Positions 35,126 through 44,743 are shown, counted from the first letter of the stretch. The stretch is DNA of 64,000 nt from Streptomyces sp. MUM 2J (GCF_022414535.1 NZ_JADWYM010000014.1:62001-126000), one strand, 5' to 3'. The notes: a model not told the origin generated them from the letters alone. Numbers and translations: made by a program.

Positions 35126-35418
35126 CCGCCGGACACGCCCCCCGCCGTCGAACGGCCGCTCGGAAATCGGTGGCGCCGGTGGCGCCGGACCGGCACAGTG
35201 GAGTTCGTCCCCACCGCCGGACTCCCCGTCCGGCGCCGCAGACCGGGAGAGGAGCGGGGCGATGTCCATGCACGGCAGTACGTCCGGCTCCCGGCAGGGC
35301 GGCCCGCGGCGGGTTCCGGAGTAGCCGCCACCTCTCCGTCGAGTCCACCGCACACCAGGAGCTGCCCGGGGCGGTCGCTTCGAGCACGCGATGTCGCTCT
35401 CGCGTGGACCGCCCACCC
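35126..35418. other. Gap between ABC operon and tRNA-Ser(GCT)
   Basis: 293 bases, GC-rich, no credible gene. It should hold the tRNA promoter near its right end, but I cannot mark clear -35 and -10 elements. Confidence 0.5.
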
Positions 35419-35507
<89 letters not shown>

Positions 35508-35675
35508 AAGACCGACGGGAACACCCGCCCGACAGCGGCCCGGCCCCCGCACCGACGACCGCCCGGCGGCCGTGCACGGGCGGGGCCACCGGCCGGCCCA
35601 CGGCCGGGCCCCGTCCCGGGGCCCCGACGGCGCCGCCTGGCGCGCCCGTCCCGGCGGCGGCGCCCGGAGCCCGCG

Positions 35676-36479
35676 TCAGCCCAGCAGACGCTCCAGCACC
35701 ACCGCGATGCCGTCGTCCTCGTGGGAGGACGTCAGTTCGTCGGCGACCGCCTTCAGCTCCTCGTGGGCGTTGGCCATGGCCACGCCGTGGGAGGACCAGG
35801 CGAACATCGGGATGTCGTTGGGCATGTCGCCGAAGGCGATCGTCTCGTCGGCCCTCACACCCAGCCGGCGGGCCGCCAGCGACAGCCCCGTCGCCTTCGA
35901 CAGGCCCAGGGGCAGCAGCTCCACGATGCCCTCGCCCGCCATGGCGACACTCACGAAGCCACCCGCGGCGCGGCGGGCGGCCTCGGCGAGCTCGTCGTCG
36001 GACAGCTCGGGATGCTGTATGTAGATCTTGTTGAGCGGGGCGGTCCACAGGTCCGAGGCGTCCGTGAACGGCGTCGCGGGAAGTGTGCCCTGCACCGCGT
36101 AGCCCGGACCGACCAGCACTTCGCCGTCCAGCCCGTCCCGGCTCGCCGCCAGGTACAGCGGGCCGACCTCCGCCTCGATCTTCGCCAGGGCCACACCGGC
36201 CAGCTGGCGGTCCAGCGTCACGGACGTCAGCAGGCGGTGCGCACCGGCGTCGTAGACCTGAGCCCCCTGGCCGCAGACCGCGAGGCCCCGGTAGCCGAGG
36301 TCGTCGAGGACGTGCCGGGTCCAGGGGACGGCGCGGCCGGTGACGACGATGTGGGCGGCACCCGCCGCGGTGGCGGCGGTGAGTGCCTCACGGGTGCGCT
36401 GCGACACCGACCCGTCGGAGCGCAGCAGCGTTCCGTCGAGGTCGGTGGCGATCAGCCGGTAGAGGAGACCGGAGCTCAC
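35676..36479 (-). CDS. HAD-superfamily (Cof-type) phosphatase
   Basis: A 267-aa HAD hydrolase with motif [19 protein letters not shown] (motif II), a conserved lysine in GLSKATGL and motif [12 protein letters not shown]. It is clearly paralogous to the HAD protein at 22152-23039. GTG 36479 overlaps the serS stop (GTGA), so it is translationally coupled to serS, an arrangement conserved in Streptomyces. Substrate unknown. Confidence 0.88.
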   Translation of the reverse strand: MSSGLLYRLIATDLDGTLLRSDGSVSQRTREALTAATAAGAAHIVVTGRAVPWTRHVLDDLGYRGLAVCGQGAQVYDAGAHRLLTSVTLDRQLAGVALAKIEAEVGPLYLAASRDGLDGEVLVGPGYAVQGTLPATPFTDASDLWTAPLNKIYIQHPELSDDELAEAARRAAGGFVSVAMAGEGIVELLPLGLSKATGLSLAARRLGVRADETIAFGDMPNDIPMFAWSSHGVAMANAHEELKAVADELTSSHEDDGIAVVLERLLG

Positions 36480-37753
36480 CTGGCCACCGGCTCCAGGACC
36501 TCCCGGCCCCCGAGGTAGGGACGCAGCACCTCGGGGACGCGGACCGAGCCGTCGGCCTGCTGGTGGTTCTCCAGGATGGCCACGATCGTGCGCGGCACGG
36601 CGCAGAGCGTGCCGTTGAGCGTGGCGAGCGGCTTGACCGTCTTGCCCTCACGGACCCGGATGGACAGGCGGCGCGACTGGAACTCGGTGCAGTCCGAGGT
36701 CGACGTCAGCTCGCGGTACTTGCCCTGGGTCGGGATCCAGGCCTCGCAGTCGAACTTGCGGGACGCCGAGGCGCCGAGGTCGGCGGAGGCGACATCGATC
36801 ACGCGGAACGGCAGTTCCAGCGACGTCAGCCACTGCTTCTCCCACTCCAGCAGCCTGCGGTGCTCCTCCTGCGACTCCTCGGGGGAGACGTAGGAGAACA
36901 TCTCGACCTTGTCGAACTGGTGGACGCGGAAGATGCCGCGGGTGTCCTTGCCGTGCGAGCCGGCCTCGCGGCGGAAGCAGGGCGAGAAGCCCGCGTAGCG
37001 CAGCGGCAGCTTCCCGGCGTCGATGATCTCGTCCATGTGGTAGGCCGCCAGTGCCACCTCGGAGGTGCCGACCAGGTACAGGTCGTCCTTGTCGAGGTGG
37101 TACACGTCCTGGGAGGCCTGGCCGAGGAAGCCGGTGCCGGCCATCGACTGCGGGCGCACCAGCGCCGGGGTCAGCATCGGGGTGAAGCCGGCGGCCGTCG
37201 CCTGGGCCATCGCCGCGTTCACCAGCGCGAGCTCCAGCAGGGCCCCGACACCGGTGAGGAAGTAGAAGCGGGAGCCCGACACCTTCGCGCCGCGCTCGAC
37301 GTCGATGGCGCCCAGCAGCTGACCGAGCTCCAGGTGGTCCCTGGGCTCGAAGCCCTCGGTGGAGAAGTCGCGGACGGTGCCGTGCGTCTCCAGCGTGACG
37401 AAGTCCTCCTCGCCGCCGACGGGGACGTCGGTGTGGACGAGGTTGCCCAGCTGGAGCAGCAGCTCCTGGGTCTCGGCGCCGGCGGCGTCGCGCTCGGCGT
37501 CGGCGGCCTTCACGTCGGCCTTCAGCTGCTCGGCACGCTTGAGGAGCTCGGCCTTCTCGTCGGCGGAGGCCCTGGGGATCTGCTTGCCCAGCGCCTTCTG
37601 CTCGGCACGCAGCTCGTCGAAGCGGACGCCGGAGGACCTGCGCCGCTCGTCGGCAGACAGGAGGGAGTCGACGAGCGCGACGTCCTCTCCACGGGCGCGC
37701 TGCGATGCGCGCACTCGGTCGGGGTCCTCACGGAGCAGGCGAAGGTCAATCAC
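36476..37753 (-). CDS. serS: Seryl-tRNA synthetase
   Basis: A 425-aa class II synthetase that charges tRNA-Ser. An N-terminal coiled-coil tRNA-binding arm (about 30-110) is followed by the catalytic domain with motif 2 [20 protein letters not shown] and motif 3 region [20 protein letters not shown]. The start GTG 37753 gives [15 protein letters not shown], the family's usual N-terminus; the upstream part of the open frame is rejected. Followed by the coupled HAD gene. The upstream gap holds a DnaA-box cluster. Confidence 0.97.
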   Translation of the reverse strand: MIDLRLLREDPDRVRASQRARGEDVALVDSLLSADERRRSSGVRFDELRAEQKALGKQIPRASADEKAELLKRAEQLKADVKAADAERDAAGAETQELLLQLGNLVHTDVPVGGEEDFVTLETHGTVRDFSTEGFEPRDHLELGQLLGAIDVERGAKVSGSRFYFLTGVGALLELALVNAAMAQATAAGFTPMLTPALVRPQSMAGTGFLGQASQDVYHLDKDDLYLVGTSEVALAAYHMDEIIDAGKLPLRYAGFSPCFRREAGSHGKDTRGIFRVHQFDKVEMFSYVSPEESQEEHRRLLEWEKQWLTSLELPFRVIDVASADLGASASRKFDCEAWIPTQGKYRELTSTSDCTEFQSRRLSIRVREGKTVKPLATLNGTLCAVPRTIVAILENHQQADGSVRVPEVLRPYLGGREVLEPVAR

Positions 37754-38322
37754 GCGGTCAAGGCTACCGGTGCCCGGTCCCGGCCCACGACTCACTATTA
37801 CGGGGCACGGCGAATGAGGCGATACGTTCCGTTATGACGGAATTGCCTTACGTGCCGGACCGTGTCGGAACCCGTCAAGGGGAAGCGTCCCACTCCCTGG
37901 GAAGGAGCATGCGCGCGGCGGTGCGTTGACTCGATTGCCTTGTGGAGAGCGGGACTTGAGGGCGCGGCGAGGGCGCCTTTGTCCACAGAGTTCCTTCACC
38001 GCCGGGAAGTTATCCACAGGGTGTGAGGAAGATCTGTGGACTTCGGAATTGATCACTCCGTGATCAGCTTCGCGTCTGAGGATTCCCGGTGCAAACCTCT
38101 TTTGTCCGCACTTTCGAGTGGAAAGTGTTCGCTCCAAAGGATTGTTCAAAGGAAACAGGTGGACGAAGTGTGACCTACGGGGCAGAGGCCGCATCAGGCC
38201 CCCGAGGGCCGATTTGTCGACTCGGTCATGCCTCTGAGTCGACTTATCCCCAGGTCGAGATGGCTCCCTGTGGATAACTCCTGTGGATAACGAAAATAGG
38301 CAGGTAGGACCGGCGTGGATGG
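37754..38322. promoter_or_regulatory. DnaA-box cluster in the serS-pheA gap
   Basis: Non-coding, less GC-rich stretch with four perfect DnaA boxes: TTGTCCACA 37979-37987, TTATCCACA 38010-38018, and TGTGGATAA at 38269-38277 and 38282-38290 (reverse strand, 13 bases apart). One-mismatch boxes are at 37941-37949, 38102-38110 and 38244-38252, and a two-mismatch box at 38035-38043. From memory, a DnaA-box cluster called D78 near oriC of S. coelicolor restrains replication initiation; this may be its counterpart. No gene is visible. It also contains the serS promoter. Confidence 0.8.
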
Positions 38323-39255
38323 CTAGAAACGCCCGTCCTGGCACCGTGCGACCCAGTCCGCCGCCGACACGAACTCCGCGTCCGACGTCCCCGGCCCCGG
38401 CTTCTGCACCTGGCCCGGCTGCACGTCCGCGCGCGGATAGGAGCCGAGGTAGCGCACCTGGAGGCAGATCCGCTTCAGCCCCGTCAGTGCCTCCGCGACC
38501 CGGCGGTCGGAGATGTGGCCCTCGGCGTCGATGCAGAAGCAGTAGTTGCCGATCCCGGCCCCGGTCGGGCGGGACTGCAGCAGCATCAGGTTGATGCCGC
38601 GCGTGGCGAACTCTCCCAGCAGGTCGCGCAGACCGCCGGGGTGGTCGTCGCGCTGCCACAGCACGACGGAGGTCTTGTCCGCCCCGGTCGGTGCCGCGGG
38701 CCGGGCCGGGCGGCCCACCAGCACGAATCGGGTCTGCGCGTTCTCGGCGTCGTGGATGCCCGTCTCCAGGGCCCGGAGCCCGTACCGCGCGGCGGCGAAC
38801 TCGCCCGCGAAGGCGGCGTCGTAGCGGCCCTCCTGGACCAGGCGCGCGGCGTCCGCGTTGGAGGCGGCCGACTCCCACACCGCATCGGGGAGGTGGGTGC
38901 GCAGCCAGTTGCGGACCTGTGGCTGCGCGGCCGGGTGGGCGGAGACCGTCTTGATGTCCGACAGCTGCGTGCCGGGCCGGACCAGCAGCGCGAAGGTGAT
39001 CGACAGCAGCACCTCGCGGTAGATCATCAGCGGTGCGCCGGCGACCAGCTCGTCCAGGGTGGTGGTGATGCCGCCCTCGACCGAGTTCTCGATCGGCACG
39101 AACGCGGCCTCGGCCTCGCCCGCACGGACCGCGTCCAGTGCGGACTGCACGGACACGTACGGGATCAGCTCCCGGGTCGCCGCCTCCGGGAGGGTGCGCA
39201 GAGCGACTTCGGTGAAGGTGCCCTCGGGGCCGAGGTAGGCATAGCTCGCTGGCAT
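38323..39255 (-). CDS. pheA: Prephenate dehydratase
   Basis: A 310-aa enzyme converting prephenate to phenylpyruvate for phenylalanine synthesis. The PDT domain (about 1-185) begins ASYAYLGPEGTFTEVALRTL and includes the catalytic TRF motif (QTRFVLVG). An ACT regulatory domain follows (about 197-285: TSVVLWQRDDHPGGLRDLLG, QSRPTG), implying feedback by phenylalanine. No chorismate mutase domain is attached, normal for actinobacteria. ATG 39255. Its stop lies about 30 bases from the last DnaA box. Confidence 0.95.
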   Translation of the reverse strand: MPASYAYLGPEGTFTEVALRTLPEAATRELIPYVSVQSALDAVRAGEAEAAFVPIENSVEGGITTTLDELVAGAPLMIYREVLLSITFALLVRPGTQLSDIKTVSAHPAAQPQVRNWLRTHLPDAVWESAASNADAARLVQEGRYDAAFAGEFAAARYGLRALETGIHDAENAQTRFVLVGRPARPAAPTGADKTSVVLWQRDDHPGGLRDLLGEFATRGINLMLLQSRPTGAGIGNYCFCIDAEGHISDRRVAEALTGLKRICLQVRYLGSYPRADVQPGQVQKPGPGTSDAEFVSAADWVARCQDGRF

Positions 39256-39360
39256 GGCTTCACCCTAATGGGCCCGGAGCGTCACGGCCCGGGCGTCTCA
39301 CGGATGCCACTCGACCGGGTGGTTTGAAACGCGGAAGACCGCGCAGGCGCATGACGTCGG

Positions 39361-39411
39361 CCGGTGCCGTTCCGCAGGCCCGGACGCATGGCACCGGTGC
39401 CGTTCCGCAGG
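39361..39411. repeat. 18-bp perfect direct repeat, 33-base period
   Basis: CCGGTGCCGTTCCGCAGG occurs at 39361-39378 and 39394-39411 in the gap after dtpA and before pheA. The second copy overlaps the 12-bp palindrome GGCACCGGTGCC (39390-39401). It may be part of the dtpA terminator region. Confidence 0.6.
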
Positions 39412-39460
39412 TCCACCCGCGCGACGCCGCCCCGCAGGGGGAGGCCCGCCGGGCGGTCCC

Positions 39461-40744
39461 TCACCCCTCCAACAGCCGCTGCCCCACGTACTCGCCCTTC
39501 GCCGCCCCACCCGGCACCGCGAAGAGCCCGCTCGCCTCGTGCCGGACGAACTGCGACAGGGCGTCGCCGCGGTCCAGCTTCCGCTGCACGGGGACGAAAC
39601 CGCGCAGCGGATCGGCCTGCCAGCAGATGAACAGCAGACCCGCGTCCGGTACCCCGTCGGAGGCGATGCCGTCGTGGTACGAGAACGGGCGGCGCAGCAT
39701 GGCCGCCCCGCCGTTCTGGTCGGGGCGCGTGACACGGGCGTGGGCGTTGACGGGGACGACGAGGTCGCCGGCCTTGTCGGTCTTCTCCAGGTCCATCGCG
39801 GTCGTCTCGGTACCCCCGGACAGGGGTGCCCCGTCGGACTTGCGGCGCCCGATGACGTTCTCCTGCTCGGCGACCGACAACTGCTCCCAGTCGTCGAGGA
39901 GCATGCGGATCCGGCGTACGACGGCGTAGGAGCCGTTCGCCATCCAGGCGGGCTGCCCGCTGCCCGGGACGAAGATCCGCCGGTCGAAGTCGGAGGCGTC
40001 CGGCTTCGGATTGCGCGTGCCGTCGATCTGCCCCATGAGGTTGCGGGCGGTCATCGGGTGGGCGGTGGCACCCGGCGACCGATTGAAACCGTTCATCTGC
40101 CAGCGCACCCGGGCCGCGCTGCCGGCGTCCTTCTGGATCGCGCGCAGGGCGTGGAAGGCGACGAGGGCGTCGTCGGCGCCGATCTGCACCCACAGGTCGC
40201 CGTTGCTGCGGGCCTTGTCGAGCCGGTCGGAGGAGAACTCCGGCAGCGGGGCGAGAGCGTCCGGACGCTGCTTCTCGAGCCCGGTCCGGGTGAAGAAGCT
40301 GCGGCCGAAGCCGAAGGTGACGGTCAGCGAGGACGGTCCCGCGTCACGGGCGACGTCCGTGTCGCCGTGCGCCACCGGCTCGCCCGCCATCAGCCGCTCG
40401 GCCGTCTGCGACCAGCGGCGCAGCAGCGCGGCGGCCTCCTTGCGGCCCGCTTTGGCGGTCAGGTCGAAGGCGATGAGGTGGCCGCGGGCCTGGAGGCCCT
40501 CCGTGATGCCGGGCTGATGTTTCCCGTGAAACATCGCCCGGTCCGCGCCCAGGGAGGTGAGCGGGGTGGCCTGTGCGGGGGCGGCGGTGTAGCCCGCGGC
40601 GGCGCCGGCCGTGCCGAGCACGAGCCCGGTGGCGCCGGCGGTGCCGAGCAGGGCCCGCCGGGAGACGCCCTCCGGGGTGCGGGGCGAACGGGGGGCGTTG
40701 CCGTCGGCGGGGGTGCGGGCCTTCGGTACGGACTGGTCGGTCAT
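39461..40744 (-). CDS. dtpA: Tat-exported dye-decolourising peroxidase DtpA
   Basis: A 427-aa haem peroxidase. It has a twin-arginine signal (SRRALLGTAGATGLVLGTAG, residues about 28-47), the DyP motif GQIDGTRNP with the distal Asp, the proximal His in VPVNAHARV and an Arg in LRRPFSYHDG. In S. lividans the orthologue DtpA works with the copper proteins encoded next to it to mature the oxidase GlxA, needed for glycan at hyphal tips. It is the last gene of the leftward copper cluster, ten bases after the CopC-CopD gene. A parS-like site lies within its coding sequence. Confidence 0.93.
   Translation of the reverse strand: MTDQSVPKARTPADGNAPRSPRTPEGVSRRALLGTAGATGLVLGTAGAAAGYTAAPAQATPLTSLGADRAMFHGKHQPGITEGLQARGHLIAFDLTAKAGRKEAAALLRRWSQTAERLMAGEPVAHGDTDVARDAGPSSLTVTFGFGRSFFTRTGLEKQRPDALAPLPEFSSDRLDKARSNGDLWVQIGADDALVAFHALRAIQKDAGSAARVRWQMNGFNRSPGATAHPMTARNLMGQIDGTRNPKPDASDFDRRIFVPGSGQPAWMANGSYAVVRRIRMLLDDWEQLSVAEQENVIGRRKSDGAPLSGGTETTAMDLEKTDKAGDLVVPVNAHARVTRPDQNGGAAMLRRPFSYHDGIASDGVPDAGLLFICWQADPLRGFVPVQRKLDRGDALSQFVRHEASGLFAVPGGAAKGEYVGQRLLEG
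40519..40532. promoter_or_regulatory. parS-like site inside dtpA coding sequence
   Basis: GTTTCCCGTGAAAC, one mismatch from parS. It encodes part of the MFHGKH segment of DtpA. Confidence 0.55.
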
Positions 40745-40753
40745 GGTGGGGTA

Positions 40754-42787
40754 TCAGCCGATCTGTGCGTTCTTGGAGACGGTCACCTGGTCGATGTCGG
40801 AGGTCCGCACGGTCACGGCGACCTTCCAGTCGCCGGCCACGGGGATCTGTATGTCGCTCGCCGACCAGTGTCCGGTGGTGACGCGGTCGGGAACGACGGG
40901 CAGCGGTCCGAGGTCCTTCGCCGTGAGGCTGAAGGCGATCTTCACCTCGGGGATGTCGTAGGCGCGGCCGTCGGGGCGGGTGACGTAGACGTGCAGTGCG
41001 TTCGCGCCCGTCCGCGCCGGGTCGAGGTCGACACTCACGACGCCCTTGCCGTCCGGACCGCCGGTGTCGAAGGACATGTCCAGGGTCAGTGCCCCCCTGG
41101 CGGACGCGGCGGAGGATGAGGCAGCCCTGGCGGCCTCCTCGGTGCGTCCGGGCTCCGTCTGGGTCAGCGCCGTGGTCACCGCGAGCAGGACCACGGCGAC
41201 GCCGGCTTCGGCGAGCACGGAGCGCCGCAGCCCGAACCGGTTGGAGTCGGCGTCCCGTTCCCGCTTCCGCCGCGCCGCGTCCACCGCGGCACGCTGCCGG
41301 GCGAGCTGGGCGGCACGGGCGGAGCCGCCCGGGTTCCCCGCACCGGCGCCCGCGTCCTCCGTACCGCCGTCCGTGTTCTGCGCTCCGCCGTCCGCCGGCG
41401 CCCCACCGCCGTCCGCCGTGACCGCGTCAGCGCCCCCGCCCGCCAATCCGCCCCCGCCGTCCGCCGGTTCGCCGTCTCCCCGCGCCCGCGCCGTGGAGCC
41501 GGCGGGTGCGGTGATCCGCCGGTTCTCGGGGGTGGGCCGGGCCGCTGGGGCGCCGGCCGGGTCCGTCAGCCGGGCGGTCCACCGGCGCGAGACCGAGGCG
41601 ATCGCGACAAGCAGGGCCACGAGCCCGGCCTTGGCCAGGAGCAGCTGCCCGTAGCCGGTGCCCGTCAGCGCCGACCAGGAGCCGAGCTGCCGCCACGACT
41701 GGTAGGTGCCGGTGGCGACCAGCGCGACGACGCTGCCGAAGGCGACCGTGGAGAAGCGGCGCACGGCCGAGGCGGTCACCGGGGTGCCGGCGGGCGCGCC
41801 GTACAGCCCCACGAGGAGCGCGGTGAGCCCGCCGAGCCAGGCGGCGACGGCGAGCAGGTGGACGACGTCCACGGGCATGGCGACGCCCGGCTGGAGCCCG
41901 GTCGAGGCGTGCTCGGACATGGCCCAGCTCGCGGCGATCCCGACGGCCACGACGGATCCGCCGAGCGCGAGCCCGAAGGTCAGGTCCCGCTTCTCGGCGT
42001 CCTCACGCCGGTCCCAGGCGCCGAAGAGCACGGAGATGAACAGGGCCGCCGCGCCGAGCAGCAGCAGTCGGGAGACCAGCGCCGCGCCCGTCCTGGTCTG
42101 CAGGACCTGGCCGAGAAGGTCGAGGTCGAGGATGTCGGAGGCCTTGCCGGAGGTGGTGTAGGCGCCCCGCAGGAGGAGCAGTCCGAGCGTGGCCGCGGTG
42201 AGCGCGAGCCACCCGGCGACCACGAGGCGCTGCACGGCCCGCACCCCGCAGCCGCCCGGCCAGCAGGCGAGCACGAACGCGGCGCCGCCGACCAGGACGA
42301 CGAACCCGGCGTAGGACACGTACCGCCCGAAGCCGTACAGCCCGCCGACCAGGCCCCCGCCCGCCTCCTGCCCGCCGAGGGCCACGGTGGTCGTGGAGGG
42401 GGCGCCGACGGAGAAGGTGTAGGCGCCGGAGACGGGGTGGCTGTCGGCGGAGACCACCTGGTAGGCCACCGTGTACGTGCCGTCGGGCAGCCCGCCGCGG
42501 AGCTGGACGGCGTAGGTGGTGCCGCTCACCTCCGCGGGGTCTCCCTTGTCGACGCGTGTGCCCCGGGGATCGAGGACGCGCAGGGAGTCGTCGTTGAGGG
42601 CCACCTTCTCGGAGAAGGTGAGGTTGACCTGGTCGGGAGCCCGGTCGACCACCGCCCCCTGCGCGGGGGCGCTGCCGGTGAGCGCGGCGTGCGCGGAAGC
42701 CGGCGAGGCTCCGGCGAGCAGGGCGCCCGCGACGGCCAGGAGCAGCACCACCAGGGCGCGCAGACGGGGGGCGGTGGTCCGGGTCAC
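40754..42787 (-). CDS. CopC-CopD copper-handling fusion with C-terminal YtkA-like domain
   Basis: A 677-aa membrane protein. A signal peptide is followed by a CopC domain (about 30-125) whose mature N-terminus carries HAALTGSAPAQG and later ADSHPVSG, the usual Cu(II) ligands. The CopD membrane domain has about eight helices (about 145-410). A low-complexity Gly/Ala/Asp linker (about 415-500) precedes another helix and an extracytoplasmic YtkA/FixH-like domain (about 560-677). GTG 42787 has GGAGG upstream. It lies between ecuC and dtpA and is likely a copper importer or chaperone for secreted cuproenzymes. Confidence 0.88.
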   Translation of the reverse strand: MTRTTAPRLRALVVLLLAVAGALLAGASPASAHAALTGSAPAQGAVVDRAPDQVNLTFSEKVALNDDSLRVLDPRGTRVDKGDPAEVSGTTYAVQLRGGLPDGTYTVAYQVVSADSHPVSGAYTFSVGAPSTTTVALGGQEAGGGLVGGLYGFGRYVSYAGFVVLVGGAAFVLACWPGGCGVRAVQRLVVAGWLALTAATLGLLLLRGAYTTSGKASDILDLDLLGQVLQTRTGAALVSRLLLLGAAALFISVLFGAWDRREDAEKRDLTFGLALGGSVVAVGIAASWAMSEHASTGLQPGVAMPVDVVHLLAVAAWLGGLTALLVGLYGAPAGTPVTASAVRRFSTVAFGSVVALVATGTYQSWRQLGSWSALTGTGYGQLLLAKAGLVALLVAIASVSRRWTARLTDPAGAPAARPTPENRRITAPAGSTARARGDGEPADGGGGLAGGGADAVTADGGGAPADGGAQNTDGGTEDAGAGAGNPGGSARAAQLARQRAAVDAARRKRERDADSNRFGLRRSVLAEAGVAVVLLAVTTALTQTEPGRTEEAARAASSSAASARGALTLDMSFDTGGPDGKGVVSVDLDPARTGANALHVYVTRPDGRAYDIPEVKIAFSLTAKDLGPLPVVPDRVTTGHWSASDIQIPVAGDWKVAVTVRTSDIDQVTVSKNAQIG

Positions 42788-42802
42788 TGCGGTCCCCCTC
42801 CC

Positions 42803-43276
42803 TCAGTGTCCGCTGGCCGGCTGGTACGTCGCCGGCTCGACCGGTATCGCGACCCTCACGGTGCCGGACTCGGCGAAGTGCAGCTGGACGTCGACGGTGT
42901 CGCCCTGCTTCGGCTTGCGCTTGAGCATCTCGAACATCAGGTGGTTGCCGCCGCTCTCGAAGACGAGCCTGCCGTGCGCGGGCACGTCGAGGGAGGCCGC
43001 CTCCTGCATCGACGTGCCGACGGTGCGGTGGAGGGTGACGCTGCCGGCGGCGTCGCTGGTGACGGACGTCAGCCTGTCGCCGCTGTCGCCGTCGTTGGTG
43101 ATCGTCAGGAAGCCGGCGGCCATGTCGGAGACCGGCTGCGGCATGTAGGCGGCGCTGACCGCCAGGTCGGGTGCGTCGTCGCCGGATCCGCAGCCTGTGA
43201 GCAGGAGTGCCCCGGCCAGGACCGCGGCGGACGCGGTGGACGCCGTGGACGACGGAGACAGGGTGGTGCGCCTCAC
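42803..43276 (-). CDS. ecuC: Extracytoplasmic copper chaperone lipoprotein (PCuAC family, ECuC)
   Basis: A 157-aa lipoprotein: signal peptide with lipobox LLTGC, then a PCuAC (DUF461) domain with the Cu(I) ligands M in YMPQPVSDM, H in TLHRTVGTSM and the GNHLMFEM segment. In S. lividans ECuC and Sco pass copper to CuA of cytochrome oxidase or to other targets. GTG 43276 overlaps the sco stop (GTGA), so the two are translationally coupled. Confidence 0.88.
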   Translation of the reverse strand: MRRTTLSPSSTASTASAAVLAGALLLTGCGSGDDAPDLAVSAAYMPQPVSDMAAGFLTITNDGDSGDRLTSVTSDAAGSVTLHRTVGTSMQEAASLDVPAHGRLVFESGGNHLMFEMLKRKPKQGDTVDVQLHFAESGTVRVAIPVEPATYQPASGH

Positions 43277-43926
43277 GGGGTCTCCCCCTTGACGATCTCG
43301 GGAAGGTCCGCGGTGTAGTCGTCGACGGTGGCGTCCTTGCCGTACACGAGGTAGCCGGCGTCCGTCTTCGGCGAGAAGGCGATGACCTGGGTGCCGTGGG
43401 TGGAGACGATCTTGCCGTTCTTGTCCTTGTGCGGCGGCTCGATGCTGATGCCCAGGGTGCGGGCGCCGGCCTGGACGGTGGCGAAGTCGCCGGTGAGGCC
43501 GACCACCTGGGGGTCGATGCCCTTGAGCCAGGAGCCGAGCGCGGCGGGGGTGTCGCGTTCGGGGTCGGTGGTGACGAACACGATCCGCAGCTCGTCCTGT
43601 TCCGCCCTGGGCAGCTTGCTCTTGGCGACGGCGAGGTTGTTCATCGTCAGGGGGCACACGTCGGGGCAGTGGGTGTAGCCGAAGTAGACCAGGGTCGGCC
43701 GGCCCTTGGTCTCCTTGCGGAAGTCGTACGTCTTGCCGTGGGTGTCGGTCAGCACCAGGTCGGGCTTCTCGAACGGCTTGTCGAGGACGGTCACGGCCTT
43801 GTCCGAGGCGGACTCCTCCGAGACAACGGCGATGGGGCCGGAGGTGTCGTCGCCACTGCCACAGGCGGAGAGTGTGAGGGCGGCGGCGGCGAACAGCGCC
43901 GCCGCGGCGAACGTCTTCTTGCGCAT
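43273..43926 (-). CDS. sco: Sco1/SenC-type copper chaperone lipoprotein
   Basis: A 217-aa thioredoxin-fold lipoprotein with lipobox LSAC, the copper-binding CPDVC motif (in YFGYTHCPDVCPLTMNNLAV) and the distal ligand His in STHGTQVIAF, all intact. Delivers copper to cytochrome c oxidase CuA in other systems and, in S. lividans, influences development under copper limitation. I use ATG 43926 because it gives a compact signal peptide. First of the coupled sco-ecuC-copCD-dtpA run. Confidence 0.92.
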   Translation of the reverse strand: MRKKTFAAAALFAAAALTLSACGSGDDTSGPIAVVSEESASDKAVTVLDKPFEKPDLVLTDTHGKTYDFRKETKGRPTLVYFGYTHCPDVCPLTMNNLAVAKSKLPRAEQDELRIVFVTTDPERDTPAALGSWLKGIDPQVVGLTGDFATVQAGARTLGISIEPPHKDKNGKIVSTHGTQVIAFSPKTDAGYLVYGKDATVDDYTADLPEIVKGETP

Positions 43927-44014
43927 AGCGAAATGTCCCATAGGGGTGAGAGGCGGCACGCGCAGGGGCCCCGGAGGCCGGTACGGCCCCTGCGCGTGCC
44001 GTGGGGAACGGGCG

Positions 44015-44743
44015 TCAGGCGGCGCTGCGGCGGCGGCCGGCGAGGACGCCGAAGGCCACGCCCGCCACGCCGGCGACGATGCCCACGACGCCCAGGACCC
44101 GGGCGGTGGTGTCGGTGCCGTCGCCGTCGGACGCGGTGGTCGCGGCGGCGTTCGCGGTGTCGTCGGAGGCCTTCGCCGCGCCCGCGGCGGCGGGCGCGTG
44201 CTCGTCCTCGGTGGCGGAGAGCGTCAGCACGGGCGCCGGGTGCTCCGGCTCGTCCTGTCCCTGCTGCGGCACCTCGATCCAGCGGACGACCTCCTTGTCG
44301 GAGTACGTCTGGATCGCCTTGAACACGAGTCGGTCGGCGTCCTCGGGGAGCGTGCCGACGGAGAGCGGGAACTTCTGGAAGAAGCCGGGCTCGATCCCCT
44401 GGCCGGTCGCGGTCCAGGTCACCTTGGAGACCGCTTCGGTGATCTTCTTGCCGTGCATCTCCAGCGGCTTGGCGAGTTCGGACCTGGTGACGTCGATCTT
44501 CCAGCCGTCGATCGGCTCGGGCATCACCGAGGCCAGCGGGTGGCCGGTCGGGAAGGTCACCTCCAGCTTGGTCGTCGAGGCGTTGTCGCGCTCATTGGGC
44601 ACCTTGAAGTCGACGACGGCGTAGCCGCCCTTGGCGGCCGTTCCCTCCGGACGCACGGAGACGTGCGCGAGGGCGGGGGAGGACAGCGCGAGGACGGCGG
44701 TGGCGGCCAGGGCGCCGGAGGCGGCGATACGGGAAACCTTCAT
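44015..44743 (-). CDS. YcnI-like (DUF1775) copper-associated membrane-anchored protein
   Basis: A 242-aa protein with signal peptide ending SSPALA and mature N-terminus HVSVRPEG, where the terminal His and a later Trp (VVRWIEV) are the copper site in YcnI. The DUF1775 fold covers about 27-160, then a low-complexity Ala/Asp spacer and one C-terminal helix with an RRR anchor (VVGIVAGVAGVAFGVLAGRR). It is 88 bases upstream of sco and fits the copper theme of the cluster. Confidence 0.9.
   Translation of the reverse strand: MKVSRIAASGALAATAVLALSSPALAHVSVRPEGTAAKGGYAVVDFKVPNERDNASTTKLEVTFPTGHPLASVMPEPIDGWKIDVTRSELAKPLEMHGKKITEAVSKVTWTATGQGIEPGFFQKFPLSVGTLPEDADRLVFKAIQTYSDKEVVRWIEVPQQGQDEPEHPAPVLTLSATEDEHAPAAAGAAKASDDTANAAATTASDGDGTDTTARVLGVVGIVAGVAGVAFGVLAGRRRSAA

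Noticed and set aside
37754..38322. Chromosomal origin oriC
   Set aside because: There are DnaA boxes but far fewer than a Streptomyces oriC carries, and the flanking genes are serS and pheA rather than dnaA and dnaN.
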